The position numbers and the translations under genes were made by a program. From Clostridia bacterium (GTDB lineage: Bacteria > Bacillota > Sulfobacillia > SLMV01): DNA of 43,564 nt. The notes under the pieces are model-generated. The model was given only the letters and a program-made list of their open reading frames with translations, did no database searches and was not told the origin of the DNA. The stretch is taken from assembly GCA_003551365.1 (NCBI GenBank), contig PUMM01000184.1, forward strand, positions 1-43,564, given 5' to 3'. Position 1 is the first letter of the stretch, and each line of letters opens with the position of its first letter. This document shows, piece after piece, positions 15,184 to 25,292 of this stretch.

Positions 15184-17367
15184 CTATCCTGCCGCCACCC
15201 GGTTTCTCCCCGCCCGCTTGGCCCGATACATCTGGTGATCCGCCGCATCGATCAGCTCTGCCAGCGCAGTGTGCCCCCGGGACAAAACCGTCACACCGAG
15301 ACTTACGGTCACCGGACCCCGGTTGCCCTTCTCCCCCGCAGAATCGCCGGCGGCCACCTTCTGCCGGATGCGCTCAGCCACCGCTCGCGCCTCAACTGCA
15401 TCGGCATCGGGAAGGAGAATCACGAACTCCTCTCCCCCATACCGCGCCACCAGATCCCCATCCCGCACCAGGGTCGGCAATACCCGTCCCAACCACCTGA
15501 GGACCTCGTCCCCGGCCGCGTGTCCGTGTCGGTCATTAATCTGCTTGAAGTGATCTATGTCCAGCATTATCAGCGCACAGTCTCTGTCCCCACCGGAACA
15601 CTCCAGTATACAGCGCTGCGCTCGCGGCAAGAACCCCATCCGATTGAACAGGCCGGTGAGGGCATCCCGCTCCGCCCGGTCCTGTGCGCGGGCCAGAATG
15701 CGGGCATTCTCCAGAGCGTTCCCCGCCTGAGCGGCAAAATCCCCCAGAACGGCCTGCATCTGCTTGAATCGCTCCGGTTCAGGCTCCCCGGGGGCCAGCA
15801 CCACACCGAGCAGACGCCCGTTGTGATGAATGGGCAGCAGGTGCGCGCGACCGGAGTCGTCAATCCCCGCATCGCCTATCCCCTCCCAGCGCACCCGGCG
15901 CAGCCCCGGCCGGGACGCAGCGGAGCGCAGGGAATGGTCCTGCCGCGAATTTAACTCGGCTCCCTCCTCCCATCCACCCCACTCGCCCGCCACACTTATC
16001 ACCGTCCCGGGGCACTCCACCAGCGACACAAAGAGCCCACAATCCCACGGGGTGAGGCCCAGGATGCGGTCCAACACGTAGCGGGCCACCTGGTCGGCGC
16101 GCAGGGTGGAGGTCACAACAGTGGTGAAATCGTGCATACCGGCCAGGCGACGCCTCTCTGCCCTCTGCCGGCGCCGATCCCGTTCGCCCTCGGCTATATT
16201 GGTACCCACGCCTACGGCGAGGGCCACGAGCAGGAACATGGAACCAATCTTGACCCCATGCGCGGTCATCAGCGTGACCGGAAGCACCCCCAGGTTATGC
16301 AGGACACTGCCCAACCCGGCCACGGCAAACCCCCCGAGAGCCACTCCGTGATAACGAGCCGGCACGTCCCCCTGCTTTCCCCGCAGGTAGCAGGCTGCAC
16401 CCGCGGTTAGAAAGAAAACCGCCGCCAGCAGCATCAAGCCCCGCATGGCCCCGGCCGGGCGCAGAAAGGGAGTGACAACCATCCAGGCCGCAGTGCCTGC
16501 GAAGACCGCTCGAATGATCACATCCAGTACCGGCGCCAGGGAACCGATACGCAGATGAGCCCGGGACAGAGCGATGAGACACAGCAGCAGACTTCCTCCG
16601 AAAAGCTCCCCCGCGACGGCATTAAACCCGGGCAGAGAGGGCCAGATGAACTGGTAGGTCAGGCCAGAATCGGTGGCCTGAAATAACATGATCGACCCGG
16701 CCACCCCCGCGTAGTGCAGGTAATGCCGGGTGCGGCTGGAGATGAACAGCAGCAGATGATATGCGCTCAGTGCCAGAAAGATGCCGAGATAGGCGCCCCA
16801 GAGGAAGAGATCGCGGTGCGTGCGCCTGAGGAAGCCGTCCGGCGTGTACATGTTCATGGGAAAGAGCAGTGCCCCTCCCGCCTCGATGCGCACGAATATC
16901 TCGGCAACGTCCTGCACCGCAGAAATGGGGAAAATGAAGGTGCGGTAGTTAACTTCCCGCGCAGCAAAGGGCAGCATCCGGCCGGCCTCGCTGCTATGTA
17001 CCGCGCCGTCCTCCTTCACCATGTGCACCTCAATCCGATCCAGCGACGGATTGTCAATCTCCATCAACCGCGCTCCTTCGCCGGCCCAGTCCTCCACCGG
17101 CAGTCGGACCCACACTTCAGATCGGCTGTGGCCGTAGTTGGCATCGCGACTCCCCAGAAAGGTGAACTCCTCCGCCCGGCGGCGGGCCGTCGCCAGGTCC
17201 CCAGAAGGGGGCGGATGTCTCTCCAGCACCTGCATGAAGGGAGTGAGGGAGATCTCATCCCCGCCCGGCACGGACGCGTCGACCCTCCCACCTGCCCCGA
17301 CCAGGCAGACAGACGCGGCAACTACTATGCACATCCACTGACTGAGAGATGCTGGCCCCACCCGCAA
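15184..17367 (-). CDS. 7TMR-DISM receptor with GAF and GGDEF domains (diguanylate cyclase)
   Basis: This 727-residue protein has a signal/TM segment (about 10-28), a periplasmic 7TMR-DISM extracellular domain (about 40-185, with RSEVWVRLPVEDW and YRTFIFPIS), seven membrane helices (about 190-400), a GAF-like domain (about 420-560) and a C-terminal GGDEF domain (about 570-727). The active-site loop is RYGGEEF, and an inhibitory I-site RDGD lies five residues before it, so it should make cyclic di-GMP with product inhibition. DALTGLFNRMGFLP marks the domain start. DISM domains bind carbohydrates or other small ligands. TTG 17367 follows AAGGA; GTG 17361 is the alternative. It diverges from the nitrilase gene. 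Confidence 0.92.
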   Translation of the reverse strand: MRVGPASLSQWMCIVVAASVCLVGAGGRVDASVPGGDEISLTPFMQVLERHPPPSGDLATARRRAEEFTFLGSRDANYGHSRSEVWVRLPVEDWAGEGARLMEIDNPSLDRIEVHMVKEDGAVHSSEAGRMLPFAAREVNYRTFIFPISAVQDVAEIFVRIEAGGALLFPMNMYTPDGFLRRTHRDLFLWGAYLGIFLALSAYHLLLFISSRTRHYLHYAGVAGSIMLFQATDSGLTYQFIWPSLPGFNAVAGELFGGSLLLCLIALSRAHLRIGSLAPVLDVIIRAVFAGTAAWMVVTPFLRPAGAMRGLMLLAAVFFLTAGAACYLRGKQGDVPARYHGVALGGFAVAGLGSVLHNLGVLPVTLMTAHGVKIGSMFLLVALAVGVGTNIAEGERDRRRQRAERRRLAGMHDFTTVVTSTLRADQVARYVLDRILGLTPWDCGLFVSLVECPGTVISVAGEWGGWEEGAELNSRQDHSLRSAASRPGLRRVRWEGIGDAGIDDSGRAHLLPIHHNGRLLGVVLAPGEPEPERFKQMQAVLGDFAAQAGNALENARILARAQDRAERDALTGLFNRMGFLPRAQRCILECSGGDRDCALIMLDIDHFKQINDRHGHAAGDEVLRWLGRVLPTLVRDGDLVARYGGEEFVILLPDADAVEARAVAERIRQKVAAGDSAGEKGNRGPVTVSLGVTVLSRGHTALAELIDAADHQMYRAKRAGRNRVAAG

Positions 17368-17555
17368 CGGATTTCCTTCCTCTCCAGCACAACCGGAAGA
17401 CTGCAGAAAAATTGAGGCAGGTCAATCGACAGATCGAGAGCGTCTGTGGTGTTACATGTATTCCCCATTATCCTTCCGGATCCTGCCACGGACAATGAAC
17501 CGGCGGCGGGTCAATGTGCAGCCGCCGAACACTACCCCACCGGTAACACTCGCCC

Positions 17556-17612
17556 CATCCTGCCCGCTTCCCCCCACCTACCGGCCGGTAGCAGCAGGAT
17601 CTGATGGGAAGG
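17556..17612. promoter_or_regulatory. Nested palindromes in the leader of the nitrilase gene
   Basis: The perfect 14-bp palindrome CTACCGGCCGGTAG (17577-17590) sits inside a 7-bp pair ATCCTGC (17557-17563) and GCAGGAT (17594-17600). It lies 75 nt upstream of the ATG at 17665, in the 297-base divergent gap. It may be an operator or an RNA hairpin. No clear promoter boxes were found in the rest of the gap. Confidence 0.4.
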
Positions 17613-17664
17613 GCGACGAATACCTTGCCGTCTGGGATTGAACGACCGGCGGAAGGGAGGCGAC

Positions 17665-18816
17665 ATGCGAGGCAGAAATGCAATCATCAATGTCACCCTG
17701 CTGATCATCGCCATCATCGCAGTGACAATGGTCGGGTCGATGCCAGAAGAGTCGGACCTGAAGCACATCACGGCGGCGGAGCGCACGGCGCCGGAGGAAA
17801 TCAACCTGGTGGCGATCCAGCTGCGGGCCACCGAGGATCTGTTCACCTCACCGGAGACATTCGAGGCAGAGATACATGCACTGATGCAGAAGGCGGATGA
17901 GCACACCGATCTGGGCCCCGACACCCTGGTGGCATTTCCGGAAGACGTGGGTCTGCTGACGGTTCTCTTCAACCAGGGAGATACTCTCGCCGGGGCCGAG
18001 CACCTGGAAGACGCCATGGAGGGCGTGGTGCGGGATAACTTACTGCGAATAGGCTTCAACAAAATCCGTCATCGAGTGAGCTGGCCACGCGCCCTCTTTC
18101 TCACCTATCAGGAATCCATGGCCGAGGCCTATTTCTCCACTTTTTCCCGGGCAGCACGCGAGCATGAGGTGTATTTGGTGGCCGGCTCAGCAGCACTCTC
18201 CGACGCCACACTGGCACGTTTCGTTCCCGATGATGTCCCCGGAGCACCGGATCCAGAGAGAGCCCCGAACGCACGAGACGTGTACAATGTGAGTGTGGTG
18301 TTCGGCCCAGAGGGAGAGATCGTGGGCGTACAGCGCAAGGTGCGCATGATAGACCTGGAGGGGCCAGCCGGGCTGGATCTCTCCTCCGGCGGTCTGCAAC
18401 AGGTCGAACCCATACCCACCTCGCTGGGCGACCTGGGGGTGGCAGTGTGCCTGGACGCCTTCGTAGACGACGTTTTGGACCGTCTGGACGACGCAGACAT
18501 TCTGGTGCAGCCCAGTGCCAACCCCGGACCCTGGGAAACGTGGCAGCAGGAGGAATGGCTGCAGAGCAGCTGGACGGCCACCGCCCGCGACGAACGGTTC
18601 GCCTACGCCGTCAACCCCATGCTGACGGGTCAGGTCATCGACATCGAATTCTACGGACAGAGCGCCATCTTCTCCGCCGACCCGGCGCACGCTCCGGATC
18701 CCGGCGGCTATCTGGATCTGGGTGACCGGGCCGGTTTCGTGACCGTAGCCCCGGACGATGACGATCAGCACATACTACATGCCCGTCTCCCTCATCCCGC
18801 CCGCCTCGCCGAGTGA
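17665..18816 (+). CDS. Membrane-anchored carbon-nitrogen hydrolase (nitrilase superfamily)
   Basis: This 383-residue protein has an N-terminal membrane anchor (about residues 8-24) followed by a nitrilase-fold domain. The catalytic triad is visible: Glu93 in AFPEDVG, Lys225 in GVQRKVRMIDLEGP and Cys262 in GVAVCLDAF. ATG 17665 was chosen for GGGAGG about 5 nt upstream, over a TTG at 17638. The family hydrolyses nitriles or amides or transfers acyl groups; the anchor and acidic sequence suggest the catalytic domain faces outside the cytoplasm. It is longer than a typical 280-residue nitrilase because of the anchor and inserts (about 165-215). The next gene, a membrane-anchored propeller protein, is 137 nt downstream on the same strand. 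Confidence 0.87.
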   Translation: MRGRNAIINVTLLIIAIIAVTMVGSMPEESDLKHITAAERTAPEEINLVAIQLRATEDLFTSPETFEAEIHALMQKADEHTDLGPDTLVAFPEDVGLLTVLFNQGDTLAGAEHLEDAMEGVVRDNLLRIGFNKIRHRVSWPRALFLTYQESMAEAYFSTFSRAAREHEVYLVAGSAALSDATLARFVPDDVPGAPDPERAPNARDVYNVSVVFGPEGEIVGVQRKVRMIDLEGPAGLDLSSGGLQQVEPIPTSLGDLGVAVCLDAFVDDVLDRLDDADILVQPSANPGPWETWQQEEWLQSSWTATARDERFAYAVNPMLTGQVIDIEFYGQSAIFSADPAHAPDPGGYLDLGDRAGFVTVAPDDDDQHILHARLPHPARLAE

Positions 18817-18953
18817 ACTACTGTATCCCGCCCTCGCCGGAAAATCCGGGACATCGGACGGGAGCCGGAGCGGAATACTGAGATCAGGTGATTATGCCGG
18901 TTGCGGCCCGCGGCCGTCCCGTTATCCCGCCGGCTGTGACAGGAGGGGATTGC

Positions 18954-21206
18954 GTGCCGGACCAACAACCTCCCGCCCCGCGATGGTGGCACAAACCGGG
19001 ACTCATGGCCCGCACTCTGCCGCTGGTAATCCTGGGTATCTTCGTCCTGCTCGGCGCCATCACCGCCTGGCATCTGGATCTGTGGTGGGAGCCTCAGCCC
19101 GAGCTGCGCGGATCGGTCGCGCATCTGCACTGGGAGGATTCCCACGGGCTGGTTGTGACCATCGATCACAAGGTATTTATGGTTCCTGCGGCGGGCGAAC
19201 AACTGGGGGAACCGGTCCTGCTGCATCGGGACTCAGAAGACCGGGTGCCGCCCGCCTGGCCACCGCACCTGCACTGCGACGGTGAAAACCAGACCCTCTA
19301 TCTGTTTCACCACGATCTGCACGACGGAGAGGACACCGGACGCATCGCCATCCGCCAGGTCAGCGGGGCGTTGTGGGAGGGGCGAGTTACGGATACCCGG
19401 CTGTTCATCGGCGGGCGCGCCATCGGGGTGCTGCCGGAGGCACTGGACCGCGGCACTCCTCTGCAGCCGCTCATCTTCACCCAGCAGCATCTGGACGTTC
19501 TCGTCGATGGGTGCCCCCGTCGCCTGCAGATCACGGCCGAGCCGACCGAAGACGGCCAGCACCAGTTCGCTCTGACTCCGGGGGGAGAGGCGGATGCCGC
19601 CCCCGATGGCACTGTCCTGGCTCCGGGATTTCGGCGCCTGATGATTGCAGATGGCGCCACTCTGTGGGTCCCGGTGCACTTTCCGCCCGACCAGTCCGAT
19701 CTTCTGCGGGAGATTGCGGCCGGTTCACTGCAGAGCCACATGGACACTGTGCACCTGCGGGAGCCTCCCTCGTGCCATCTGGTCCTCGATCCCGCCGGTG
19801 CCGACACCCCCGCAGCCATCGATGCCCATTTTCCCCAGGTCCACCACCTCAAAGGGCCGGAGGATATGCACCCGCTGAGCAGCACTGACCTGGCCCGGGA
19901 GACGGCCTCCGCGGCCCACACCGCTTTTTTGGCCGGCCGCGGAGCCACCCCGGCGAGCCATCCGCCCCAGCTACGCCATGGACTGCCGAACTACCTTGCC
20001 TGTGAACACCTGTACAGCGGCCTCGGTGATGCAGCGCGGGCCGAGCTGCACGCTCTTTATCTCCTCGACCCCACACTTTCCGCACGCATAGGTCTGCCGG
20101 AACAAAGCGGGAGAAATGCCGCCTATCTCGGGCAGCACATGACCGCCTATCTGGCCTCGTCCTTCGGCTCCGATCGCCTCCTGCAGTATGCGGGAAAAGA
20201 GCGGCCCCGCGCGTACCGGGCTGCGTGGGAAGGAGAGGACGCACTCACGAGAGAGTTCTTCGGCCACACGCAGCAGGAGATACTGCAGGCAGCGGTGACT
20301 CTGCCCCCGCAGGCTGCAGAACGCTACCCGGCCCGCCGGGAGATCACCCAGGCCGCCCCGCTGGAAGATGTCCAGCGGGGCGTGTCGCACTTCTCGCCGG
20401 ATGAGTCGGGTGAACGGGTGGTCGCCGCCGAGGCAATGGCCCAAGCACAGCAGCTGCTCATTCTGGGCGGGGAAACCGAGTACCCCGACACCGTTGTGCC
20501 CGGAGACGGTGATCTGCAGGACATCCGGGATCCCGAATGGCTGCCGGGCGGACAACGAGTGGTCTTCTCCGCCAAAACTGATCGGGGGCGCGAGCTGGTG
20601 GCAGTATCGGTGGATGACCCGGATAATCTCGACATCCTGGTCCCGGCCCCGGCCGCAGAAAACCCCACACAACCCGCCCCATCCCCCTGCGGGGAGATGA
20701 TTGCCTTCACCGCCCGGGTGGGCGGCGCTGCTCAGGTCAAACTGACCCACCTCTCCTCCGGGGAGACAACTGCGCTGACGGAGGAGCCCGTCGGGGCCGG
20801 GTGGCCCAGATGGTGTCCGGAGGGAGAGCGACTGGCCTACATCAGCTGGACAGAGATGCCCGGAGAACCCGACCAACTGGCCGTACTCAGACCGGAGACG
20901 AAAGAGGTGCAGTATAGAGATCTTTCCCCCTTCCGTATCCACCCTCGCTCCCGCCCGCAGTGGTCTGACAGGGATGAGCTTCTCGTTCCCGTCCGGATTC
21001 TGCAGTCCCGCACGGTGCTGCAGCTGAATCTGCAGAATGATGGGGCAGTACTGTGGGGAGGGGCGGAGTGGGCAGCGGAAGAGATCATCCCTCTACCCGA
21101 ACCGGAGCGATATCTCCTGTCGGTCCGCTCCCCCACGGGCCCGGGGGGAGAGGAGAGCGACCTGGAGCGACACCTCTATATCGTAACTCTGACCCCTGCA
21201 CGCTGA
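18954..21206 (+). CDS. Membrane-anchored TolB-like beta-propeller protein
   Basis: This 750-residue protein has a single N-terminal membrane anchor (about 17-38, LPLVILGIFVLLGAITAW) and an extracytoplasmic body. The C-terminal third (about 480-750) carries TolB/WD40-like PD40 repeats: DIRDPEWLPGGQRVVFSAKTD, TQPAPSPCGEMIAFTARV, and AGWPRWCPEGERLAYISW. The middle region (about 250-470) is unrecognised. GTG 18954 was chosen for AGGAGGGG 7 nt upstream; the frame is open to 18888. Such propellers usually bind protein partners at the cell surface or in the periplasm. It lies between nitrilase-type and hydantoinase-type genes on the same strand, so it may serve the same pathway, but no direct role can be read. 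Confidence 0.78.
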   Translation: MPDQQPPAPRWWHKPGLMARTLPLVILGIFVLLGAITAWHLDLWWEPQPELRGSVAHLHWEDSHGLVVTIDHKVFMVPAAGEQLGEPVLLHRDSEDRVPPAWPPHLHCDGENQTLYLFHHDLHDGEDTGRIAIRQVSGALWEGRVTDTRLFIGGRAIGVLPEALDRGTPLQPLIFTQQHLDVLVDGCPRRLQITAEPTEDGQHQFALTPGGEADAAPDGTVLAPGFRRLMIADGATLWVPVHFPPDQSDLLREIAAGSLQSHMDTVHLREPPSCHLVLDPAGADTPAAIDAHFPQVHHLKGPEDMHPLSSTDLARETASAAHTAFLAGRGATPASHPPQLRHGLPNYLACEHLYSGLGDAARAELHALYLLDPTLSARIGLPEQSGRNAAYLGQHMTAYLASSFGSDRLLQYAGKERPRAYRAAWEGEDALTREFFGHTQQEILQAAVTLPPQAAERYPARREITQAAPLEDVQRGVSHFSPDESGERVVAAEAMAQAQQLLILGGETEYPDTVVPGDGDLQDIRDPEWLPGGQRVVFSAKTDRGRELVAVSVDDPDNLDILVPAPAAENPTQPAPSPCGEMIAFTARVGGAAQVKLTHLSSGETTALTEEPVGAGWPRWCPEGERLAYISWTEMPGEPDQLAVLRPETKEVQYRDLSPFRIHPRSRPQWSDRDELLVPVRILQSRTVLQLNLQNDGAVLWGGAEWAAEEIIPLPEPERYLLSVRSPTGPGGEESDLERHLYIVTLTPAR

Positions 21207-21362
21207 TCATCGCCATTGCAGTACACGACGCACATAGCTCCGCAGGAAAGGCGGGCCGGACTGTGGAAGTAGAATTCCGGCGGTCGGACACCGGCCGACC
21301 CCACGACAAACCCGCAATCGGGAAGCGAGTTGATACTCTTGCAGCAAGAAAACGCAGAGGTC

Positions 21363-24300
21363 ATGGTCGGAGTGGATATAGGCGGCACCTTCACCGACTT
21401 CGCAGTTGTGACCGGATCACAGACCCTGTTCACCAAAGTACCGAGCACCCCGCACGATCCGGGAGCAGCAGTGATGCAGGGCCTCGAGAAGATTCACAGG
21501 GTCCACGGCATATCCCCAGAGGGCATAACCCGCATCGTGCAGGGAACCACCGTGTCCACCAACGCGGTGCTGGAGAAACGGGGTGCCCACACAGCACTCA
21601 TAACCAACCGCGGGTTCGAGGATGTCCTGGAGATCGGACGGCAGAACCGGTCCAATCTGCCGGGCGAATTTCCCATATATGATTTGCACCTGACCCGGCC
21701 CGATCCCCTGGTGTCCAGGAGACATCGCCTGGGTGTGCGCGGCCGGATCAGCAGAAACGGCGGGGAAATTGAACCGCTATCGGAGGACGACGTGCGCACT
21801 GCGGCCGATCGGGCGGTGGAGGCGGGGGCGGAGTCCGTGGCGGTGTGTTTTCTGGGCTCGTATCTCGACCCACAGCACGAGCAGCGCGCAGCGCAGATCA
21901 TACGCGAGCGCCACCCCCAGCTGGAAGTGACAGCCTCATGCGAGGTGCTCCCCGAGTTCCGGGAGTACGAGCGGACCAGCACCACTGTAATCAGCGCCTA
22001 TCTCAAGCCCGTACTCAAGCGCTACCTCACCCGCCTCGCTGACAGCCTGCGGGAGGTCGGCGTGCGCGCTCCGATGGGAGTGATGCAGTCCAACGGGGGA
22101 ATCACTACCCTCCTCGATGCCGGCGAGCGCGCCGCTCACACCGTGCTGTCGGGGCCGGCTGGCGGCGTGCAGGGGGCGAGATATACCGCAGCCGAGATCG
22201 AAGCCGAGACGGGGGGAAATCTCCTCACCCTGGACATAGGGGGAACCAGCACCGATCTGAGTCTGGTGGTGGATGGTTCTCCCGCCCGCACCAGCGAACG
22301 AAATGTGGGTGGGCATCCACTGCGCACCCCCATGGTTGACGTCAACACCATAGGCCGGGGAGGCGGCAGTGTGGTGCGCCTCGATCCCGCCGGTGGCCTG
22401 CAGGTGGGACCGGACAGCGCCGGCGCCGATCCGGGACCGGTCTGCTACGGGCGGGGCGGCGAACTGCCCACGTTGACCGATGCCCACCTGCTGCTCGGGC
22501 ATCTCAACCCGGAAACCAGGCTGGGGGAGGAGATTTCCCTGCATCACCGGGCCAGCCGGGAGGTCTTCGCGAGCCAGGTGGCCCGCCCCATGGGTCTGCC
22601 CCTGGAGGAGGCCGCCCAGGGCGCAGTCGACATCACCATTGCCGAGATGAAGCGGGCGGCCGGAGTAATATCCACTGACCGGGGGCACGACCCGCGCGAC
22701 TTCACTCTGGTGGCCTTCGGTGGGGCCGGTCCCATGTACGGCATGCGCCTGGCGCGCGAGATGGATATTCCCCGCGTCCTCATACCGCCCGGACCGGGAG
22801 TCCTCTCCGCCCTGGGCCTTCTCAGCTCCGATGTGCGGCACGATTTCGTCCAGTCCAATATCGCACCTCTGCGCAGCGCCGACCGCGACCAGCTGGAGCA
22901 GTCCTTCGCTGCTCTGCGCCGCGAGGCGGAGGGAGAGTTGACCGGAGCCGGATTCGAGCCGGAGGAGGTAACCTGCGACCTGTCACTGGATCTTCGCTAC
23001 CAGGGTCAGTCCTACGAGCTTGAGGTGGAGCTTGGCAGCTTCCGCCTGCACGAGGACGTGAGCTTCCCGGATCTCTTCGCCGGAGCCGAGGCGGCAGAGG
23101 AGCAGTTTCACTGCGAGCACGAGCGCACCTACGGTCACTCCGCGCCGGACGAGCCGGTGCAGCTGGTCAACCTGCGTCTGGCCGCGCGCGGCACAGTGCG
23201 CAAACCGGGAACTCCCAGACCGGAGGTGCGGGAGGACCATCGCCCCCGACCGGAAACCCATAGACCCGTGCATTTCTCCGGTGAGGGTTTTCTGGAAACC
23301 CCGGTATTTTCCCGCGCATCGCTCCCGGCCGGATCCCACCTGCAGGGGCCGGCAGTCATCGAGGAAGCCGTATCCACCACCCTGGTGCCTCCGGGCTTTT
23401 CTGTGCAGGTGGACCGGTCCGGAAACCTGCTGGCGACCGATGAGACCCCCGAGCGCGCTTCCGGCGGCGCGGAGGCAGCAGACAATGGTGTCGATCCGGT
23501 GACACTGCAGGTCCTGCGCCGGGCCTTCATAGCGGCCACAGAGGAAATGGGCATGACCCTGCGCCGCACGGGTTACTCCCCCAATATCAAAGAAAGAGAG
23601 GACTGCTCAACTGCTCTGTTCGATGCCAACTGCCGCATCATTGCCCAGGCTGATTATCCCATGCAGCCGGGACATCTCGGGGCCATGATATATTCCGTGC
23701 AGGAGGCGGTGCGGGCCTTTCCCGCGGGCTCTCTGCAGCCGGGAGACGTCATCATCCAGAACGACCCACACCGGGGCGGCAATCACCTGCCGGACATTAC
23801 CCTCATTACCCCGATATTCTACCGCGACAGGCTGCGGGGATTCGCTGCCAACCGCGCACATCACGCGGACGTAGGAGGTGCCGTGCCGGGAAGCATATAC
23901 GGCAAAAGCACCGAAATATACCAGGAGGGCTTCATAATTCCGCCCCTCAAGCTGTATGAGGCGGGGCGACCCAACCGGGCCATACTGGAGCTCCTGCGGG
24001 CCAATGTCCGCACTCCCGACGAGCGCACGGGCGACCTGCGGGCCCAGATGGCAGCCAACGAAAAGGGACGAAGCAGGATGCTGGCTCTGTACAGTCGGTA
24101 CGGAGAGGCTGTTCTGGAGGGAGCCACTGAGGAGCTGGTGCAGTACTCAGAGGCCCGCATGCGGCACGAGATAGAGCAGATCCCGGACGGCAGCTACTCC
24201 TTCTCCGACTGGATGGACGACGATGGAGTGACCGATGATCCGGTGGAGATTGCGGTAACCGTGACGGTGGAGGGATCGGACATAACGTTCGATTTCACGG

Positions 24301-25223
24301 GCAGCGCCGGGCAGACCCTCGGTCCCATCAACACCACGGAGGCCATAACTGCGGGCACCGTATTCTACACCCTGCGGTGTCTGACCGACCCCTCCATACC
24401 GCCCAATTCGGGCTGCTATGAGCCGGTCCGGGTCATCGCCCCGCGCGGGACGGTGGTGAATCCCGAACCGCCGGCCGCAGTGGTGGGCGGCAACCTGGAG
24501 ACGGCACAGAGGCTGGTGGATGTGCTCATCGGTGCCCTCAGTGGCGCAGTACCTGACCGGGTGGTGGCAGCCTGCAACGGACAGATGTGCAACGTGGGCC
24601 TGGGCGGCCCCGACCCGCGCGAAGGACATGAGGGACAGCGATACGCATACTACGAGACCATAGGCGGCGGCTTCGGGGCCCGCTTGAATCAGGATGGTAT
24701 CGACGGCATCCACTGTCACATGACCAACACCATGAATACTCCGGTGGAAGCCATCGAGGTTGCGTATCCATTCATAATAACCCACTACTCGCTGATTCCC
24801 GACTCCGGAGGCCCCGGGCGACAGCGGGGCGGCCTCGGCATCCGGCGCGACTACCAGATCCTCGATCATCACGCCACTTTCTCTCTACTGGCCGAGCGTC
24901 GCAAGACCCGACCGTACGGCATCTTCGGGGGCCGACAAGCCCGTTGTGGACGCGACATAATCGACCCGTGTACGGAGACCGCCGAGGTAATTCCCGGTAA
25001 ACACACCCTGCGGCTGACCCCGGGCCGCATCGTCAGTATACGCACCCCCGGAGGAGGAGGATACGGCGATCCACTGGAGCGGGACCCCCGACTGGTCCTG
25101 CGCGACGTGCTGCAAGGGCGGATTTCCCGCGCTCACGCCAGAGACGAATATGGAGTAGTCGTGGTGGATGATGAAGTGGATCAGGAGAAAACGACACAGC
25201 TGAGAGAGCAAATGATGGCATAG
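21363..25223 (+). CDS. Fused hydantoinase/oxoprolinase HyuA-HyuB protein
   Basis: This 1286-residue cytoplasmic enzyme joins two usually separate subunits. Residues 1-about 700 are HyuA-type: the ATP-binding N-terminus MVGVDIGGTFTDFAVV, GTTVSTNAVLEKRG, TLDIGGTSTDLSLV and FGGAGPMYG. From about 710 it is HyuB-type: VDPVTLQVLRRAFIAATEEMG, then QNDPHRGGNHLPDIT, INTTEAITAGTVFY and GGGGYGDP. The layout is that of full-length 5-oxoprolinase, which opens pyroglutamate with ATP; bacterial relatives act on N-methylhydantoin, acetone or acetophenone. The substrate cannot be fixed from sequence. ATG 21363 matches the family start, but its AGAGG is only about 3 nt away; TTG 21330 is an alternative. A terminator follows. 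Confidence 0.92.
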   Translation: MVGVDIGGTFTDFAVVTGSQTLFTKVPSTPHDPGAAVMQGLEKIHRVHGISPEGITRIVQGTTVSTNAVLEKRGAHTALITNRGFEDVLEIGRQNRSNLPGEFPIYDLHLTRPDPLVSRRHRLGVRGRISRNGGEIEPLSEDDVRTAADRAVEAGAESVAVCFLGSYLDPQHEQRAAQIIRERHPQLEVTASCEVLPEFREYERTSTTVISAYLKPVLKRYLTRLADSLREVGVRAPMGVMQSNGGITTLLDAGERAAHTVLSGPAGGVQGARYTAAEIEAETGGNLLTLDIGGTSTDLSLVVDGSPARTSERNVGGHPLRTPMVDVNTIGRGGGSVVRLDPAGGLQVGPDSAGADPGPVCYGRGGELPTLTDAHLLLGHLNPETRLGEEISLHHRASREVFASQVARPMGLPLEEAAQGAVDITIAEMKRAAGVISTDRGHDPRDFTLVAFGGAGPMYGMRLAREMDIPRVLIPPGPGVLSALGLLSSDVRHDFVQSNIAPLRSADRDQLEQSFAALRREAEGELTGAGFEPEEVTCDLSLDLRYQGQSYELEVELGSFRLHEDVSFPDLFAGAEAAEEQFHCEHERTYGHSAPDEPVQLVNLRLAARGTVRKPGTPRPEVREDHRPRPETHRPVHFSGEGFLETPVFSRASLPAGSHLQGPAVIEEAVSTTLVPPGFSVQVDRSGNLLATDETPERASGGAEAADNGVDPVTLQVLRRAFIAATEEMGMTLRRTGYSPNIKEREDCSTALFDANCRIIAQADYPMQPGHLGAMIYSVQEAVRAFPAGSLQPGDVIIQNDPHRGGNHLPDITLITPIFYRDRLRGFAANRAHHADVGGAVPGSIYGKSTEIYQEGFIIPPLKLYEAGRPNRAILELLRANVRTPDERTGDLRAQMAANEKGRSRMLALYSRYGEAVLEGATEELVQYSEARMRHEIEQIPDGSYSFSDWMDDDGVTDDPVEIAVTVTVEGSDITFDFTGSAGQTLGPINTTEAITAGTVFYTLRCLTDPSIPPNSGCYEPVRVIAPRGTVVNPEPPAAVVGGNLETAQRLVDVLIGALSGAVPDRVVAACNGQMCNVGLGGPDPREGHEGQRYAYYETIGGGFGARLNQDGIDGIHCHMTNTMNTPVEAIEVAYPFIITHYSLIPDSGGPGRQRGGLGIRRDYQILDHHATFSLLAERRKTRPYGIFGGRQARCGRDIIDPCTETAEVIPGKHTLRLTPGRIVSIRTPGGGGYGDPLERDPRLVLRDVLQGRISRAHARDEYGVVVVDDEVDQEKTTQLREQMMA

Positions 25224-25292
25224 ACATGGCCCTGGAAAGTGCGGGGGCGGCTCACACCCACCGGCTAGCGCTCACCGGCAGTTAAGACAAAA

